A stretch of 8,675 nucleotides of DNA from JBCCRH01 sp039208045. Lineage in GTDB: Bacteria; Bacteroidota; Bacteroidia; Chitinophagales; Saprospiraceae. Of the stretch, positions 6,688 to 8,675 are shown piece by piece; position 1 is the first letter of the stretch; each line of letters begins with the position of its first letter. The translations under genes and the position numbers were made by a program. The DNA is taken from the NCBI GenBank assembly GCA_039208045.1, contig JBCCRH010000262.1, positions 1 through 8,675 of the forward strand, given 5' to 3'. The notes under the pieces were generated by a model that saw only the letters and a program-made list of their open reading frames with translations, was not told the DNA's origin and searched no databases.

Positions 6688-7437
6688 TTAACCTATCGGC
6701 ATGGTCAGTCGGATCAAAGTACCCACGCCTGGATCACTTTGCAGGTAGAATTGACCGCTCAACTTCTTGGCCCGATCCTTCATGTTGGTGAGGCCACTCC
6801 CTTGGGCTATCGATTCAGGATCAAATCCTTTCCCATCATCCCAAAGCTCGATCATTAGCTGTTGATGCTCCTTAGCTATTTCGATAAAAAAATACTGGCA
6901 AGCTGCATGCTTGAAGGCATTATTCATACCCTCCTGTAGAAAAAAAAGAAGGTGGTGCAGCTGCCGAGCGTTTAGTACCAACTGTTGTAGATCGCTCTTA
7001 TTGGCCATCAGTCGAAAGTGACTTCCCATCGGCTCGAAAAGGGCATTTCCTCGATGCTCTACTTTATCTAGCACGTGGGATACTGTTGCCTGCTGAGTCT
7101 GCAATGCCCATACTAAATCTTTCATGGATTGGTAAAGCCCTGTTGTCCCAAGGATAATCTTATCTAAGTAGTCGTGAACCTCTGCGGTAGGGTGGTTTAA
7201 GTGATTTCGAATGAGCTCGCTATACAGCCCGATGACTGATAGCTGAGAGCCCATTTCGTCGTGTAGGTCTTGTGCTATTTGCTTACGCAAATCTTGAATT
7301 GCCCGTTCTTTTTGTTGTTTCGCATACCTTCGGATGAGTAGAATAGCACCGCCCAGCAGACCCACGACAATAAGAGCGAGTAAAATATAATCGCTTGTTT
7401 GGAGGGACTCAGAAAGAGCGGCGGCATACTGTTTCAT
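6688..7437 (-). CDS. Short membrane histidine kinase, HisKA_3 (NarX/DesK-like) class
   Basis: This is the probable sensor partner of the response regulator that follows. The 249 residues comprise one transmembrane helix (about 17-36, YILLALIVVGLLGGAILLI), a short basic linker, a HisKA_3 dimerisation segment with phospho-acceptor His59 in QDLHDEMGSQLS, and an HATPase_c domain. The ATPase domain has an N box (EGMNNAFKHA, 169-178), a G1 box (DDGKGFD, 200-206) and a G2 box (GSGLTNMKDRAKKLSG, 213-228). It has no periplasmic, TPR, PAS or 7TM sensor region: only about 16 residues precede the membrane helix. The start is firm, because an in-frame TAG lies four codons upstream (minus strand, 7449-7447) with no start codon between. 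It therefore probably senses through the membrane, a partner protein or an intracellular cue. It lies 106 bp after the ROK kinase stop and 180 bp before the regulator, so separate promoters are possible. Confidence 0.93.
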   Translation of the reverse strand: MKQYAAALSESLQTSDYILLALIVVGLLGGAILLIRRYAKQQKERAIQDLRKQIAQDLHDEMGSQLSVIGLYSELIRNHLNHPTAEVHDYLDKIILGTTGLYQSMKDLVWALQTQQATVSHVLDKVEHRGNALFEPMGSHFRLMANKSDLQQLVLNARQLHHLLFFLQEGMNNAFKHAACQYFFIEIAKEHQQLMIELWDDGKGFDPESIAQGSGLTNMKDRAKKLSGQFYLQSDPGVGTLIRLTMPIG

Positions 7438-7543
7438 CTCATGGTGCTAAAATAAGAATACAATCGGGTGATTTAGTAAAAAGAAAACGTAAGTATAGGT
7501 CGAATGCTGCCCTCAAAAACCTACACAGATGAGTAGTTTTGTG

Positions 7544-8452
7544 TTAACTCGTTAATAATGCTGCGCCAAACACCCCTGCACTATCTCCCAAGGCAGGTTT
7601 GAGAATGGGAGTTTTCAAGCTATCATTAAAAGTAAAGTGTTCTACCCACTTGCGTCCTTCTGTGTACAGGAGGTCGATATTACCAACGCCTCCTCCAATG
7701 ACTATAGCATCAGGGTCTATGGTATTGACAATACTAGCTAGTGCTTTGCCATAGAAATAGAGCAGCCGCTCTACCGTTTGGGTAGCGATCGCATCTGTTT
7801 GTGCCGTATGCCGCTTTACTATTTCCCGTAAGGACAAATGTGCCCCTGCTTGTTGCTGGTAGAAGCGCTCTAAACCAGTCCCCGACAGCACCGTTTCGAC
7901 ACAGCCAACTAAGCCGCAGTAGCACTCTCCTCCAGATTCATCCAAAAAATTGTGCCCCCACTCTCCTGTAATACCATGCCTACCATTGCGTACCCGACCG
8001 TTAATAACCAAGCCTCCGCCCACACCCGTTCCCATAATCACACCAAAAACCACCTGCGCATCAGGTACCTGTTCCTGTACTACCCCCAGGCGGGCCTCTG
8101 CAATAGCAAAGCAATTAGCATCATTGGCCATCACTACCGGAAGCCCTAGCAAAGCCTCTAGGTCCGCCTTCAACGGGCGATTATTGAGTACGACCGTATT
8201 ACTATTTTTGAGTAGTTGAGTGCTCGGGTCGAGCGTGCCCGGCGTGCCAATGCCAATAGCGTTGGGCTGCAAACCCGATTGCTGCTGAAGCTGCTTCACT
8301 ACTCTAGCTATTTGTTGGAGGATATGGTCGTAGCCTTTATCTCTTTCGGTAGGGAGGCGTAGCCGTTCTATCACTTTGGTGTTGGACTCGCTTTGAAGCA
8401 CTACTCCTTCTATTTTAGTGCCTCCCAAATCAATACCCCAATATGGTGCCAT
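7544..8452 (-). CDS. ROK-family sugar kinase, resembling fructokinase Mak
   Basis: This is a cytoplasmic ATP-dependent hexose kinase. Its 302 residues include the phosphate-binding loop DLGGTKIEG (8-16), a GIGTPGTLDP segment (67-76), catalytic Asp111 in MANDANCFAIAEA, and the second phosphate motif MGTGVGGGLVING (140-152). The ROK zinc site is GEWGHN (163-168, His167) with CYCGLVGC (177-184). A GGGVGN motif lies at 253-258. From memory, the match to E. coli Mak (manno/fructokinase) is closer than to NagK or glucokinase. Shared features are the start GIDLGGTK, NDANC, GEWGHN, CYCG..GC.ET.SGTG, and near-equal length. I therefore favour fructose as substrate, but ROK substrate calls from sequence are unreliable; glucose, mannose or N-acetyl-sugars remain possible. 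It is the first gene of the minus-strand row and ends 106 bp before the histidine kinase. No Shine-Dalgarno or clear promoter was found upstream. Confidence 0.93.
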   Translation of the reverse strand: MAPYWGIDLGGTKIEGVVLQSESNTKVIERLRLPTERDKGYDHILQQIARVVKQLQQQSGLQPNAIGIGTPGTLDPSTQLLKNSNTVVLNNRPLKADLEALLGLPVVMANDANCFAIAEARLGVVQEQVPDAQVVFGVIMGTGVGGGLVINGRVRNGRHGITGEWGHNFLDESGGECYCGLVGCVETVLSGTGLERFYQQQAGAHLSLREIVKRHTAQTDAIATQTVERLLYFYGKALASIVNTIDPDAIVIGGGVGNIDLLYTEGRKWVEHFTFNDSLKTPILKPALGDSAGVFGAALLTS

Positions 8453-8564
8453 CTTTTTGAGGAAAGATACTACCTTTCAAAAGGATTTATAGTTCCCTTA
8501 CATAAAAGGTATGCTATTTTTGTAAATTTGTGCTCTTAGTAACAGTCAAAGAATAACTTCTCGA

Positions 8565-8675
8565 TTTATGGCTGGCTCTTTTGCTCTAATACTGCGTTGA
8601 AAAGCCTCGCCGATGCTGGGCATCGTCTGCGTTTTTCGCCTTGTCTTAGAGCAAAATCCCCTTGCCAAAATGCGG
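8565..8675. repeat. Palindromic element, copy 2 (may run past the window edge)
   Basis: The core 8591-8645 matches 499-554 at 52 of 56 aligned positions, in the same orientation. The middle arms are perfect here: ttttgctctaa (8579-8589) with ttagagcaaaa (8646-8656). The inner stem cgatgc (8611-8616) / gcatcg (8620-8625) is kept although the loop changes from tacg to tgg. Further out, tttatggc (8565-8572) faces gccaaaat (8664-8671) imperfectly. The outermost arms of copy 1 (tgacttg / caagtca) are not recognisable on the left of this copy, so it is shorter or more diverged. It lies upstream of the ROK kinase start; the gene on its other side is not visible. Confidence 0.8.

Noticed and set aside
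6633..6691. Direct repeat attcgttaa, exactly 50 bp apart (6633-6641 and 6683-6691), as a possible regulator-binding site
   Set aside because: It is short and A/T-rich, and the second copy overlaps the kinase stop codon. There is no dyad typical of NarL-type operators.
8465..8510. Minus-strand near-matches to the -7 box upstream of the ROK kinase (TAccTTTT, TAtcTTTC)
   Set aside because: Neither has a correctly spaced -33 TTTG element, so I cannot name a promoter for the kinase.
8515..8530. Two overlapping perfect TAnnTTTG words on the + strand (TAttTTTG 8515-8522, TAaaTTTG 8523-8530)
   Set aside because: No TTTG or TTG lies 17-23 bp upstream, and only the repeat follows downstream. In A/T-rich DNA the -7 word alone is weak evidence for a promoter.

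Overview
The window looks like chromosomal DNA of a Bacteroidota species. The evidence is an adjacent SusC/SusD outer-membrane pair, start codons with no recognisable Shine-Dalgarno sequence but A/T-rich leaders, and a perfect copy of the phylum's TTTG / TAnnTTTG promoter. A Saprospiria (Lewinella-like) relative is my guess, but nothing here fixes the genus.

Layout from left to right. The 3' end of dapA (lysine and cell-wall precursor synthesis) enters on the + strand and stops at 427. It converges on five minus-strand genes. The 212-bp convergent gap holds a 161-bp imperfect palindrome (446-606). Read in their own direction, the minus-strand genes are: a ROK-family sugar kinase (8452-7544), a small membrane histidine kinase of the HisKA_3 class (7437-6688), its probable partner, a NarL/LuxR-type response regulator (6507-5884), then a SusC-like TonB-dependent transporter (5400-2044) followed after 18 bp by a SusD-like lipoprotein (2025-640). 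A second copy of the palindromic element lies at the right edge (about 8565-8675), in the same orientation, so the minus-strand cluster is bracketed by two related repeats.

The 483-bp gap between the response regulator and susC contains no convincing protein gene but is rich in structure. It has a minus-strand intrinsic terminator closing the response-regulator unit (5774-5825). It has a complete + strand unit made of a Bacteroidota-type promoter (5531-5561), a perfect 12-bp hairpin and a strong intrinsic terminator with a T7 run (5655-5690), which predicts a small RNA of about 120 nt. It also has a terminator-like hairpin in the susC leader (5422-5468). This candidate small RNA, divergent from a susCD operon, and the palindromic repeat family are the two most interesting signals.

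Working model (inference): SusCD imports an oligosaccharide or other large nutrient across the outer membrane. The ROK kinase, which resembles E. coli fructokinase Mak, may phosphorylate a released hexose. The kinase/regulator pair, and possibly the small RNA, may adjust expression. No glycoside hydrolase or SusE/F-type lipoprotein is visible, so the substrate is unknown.
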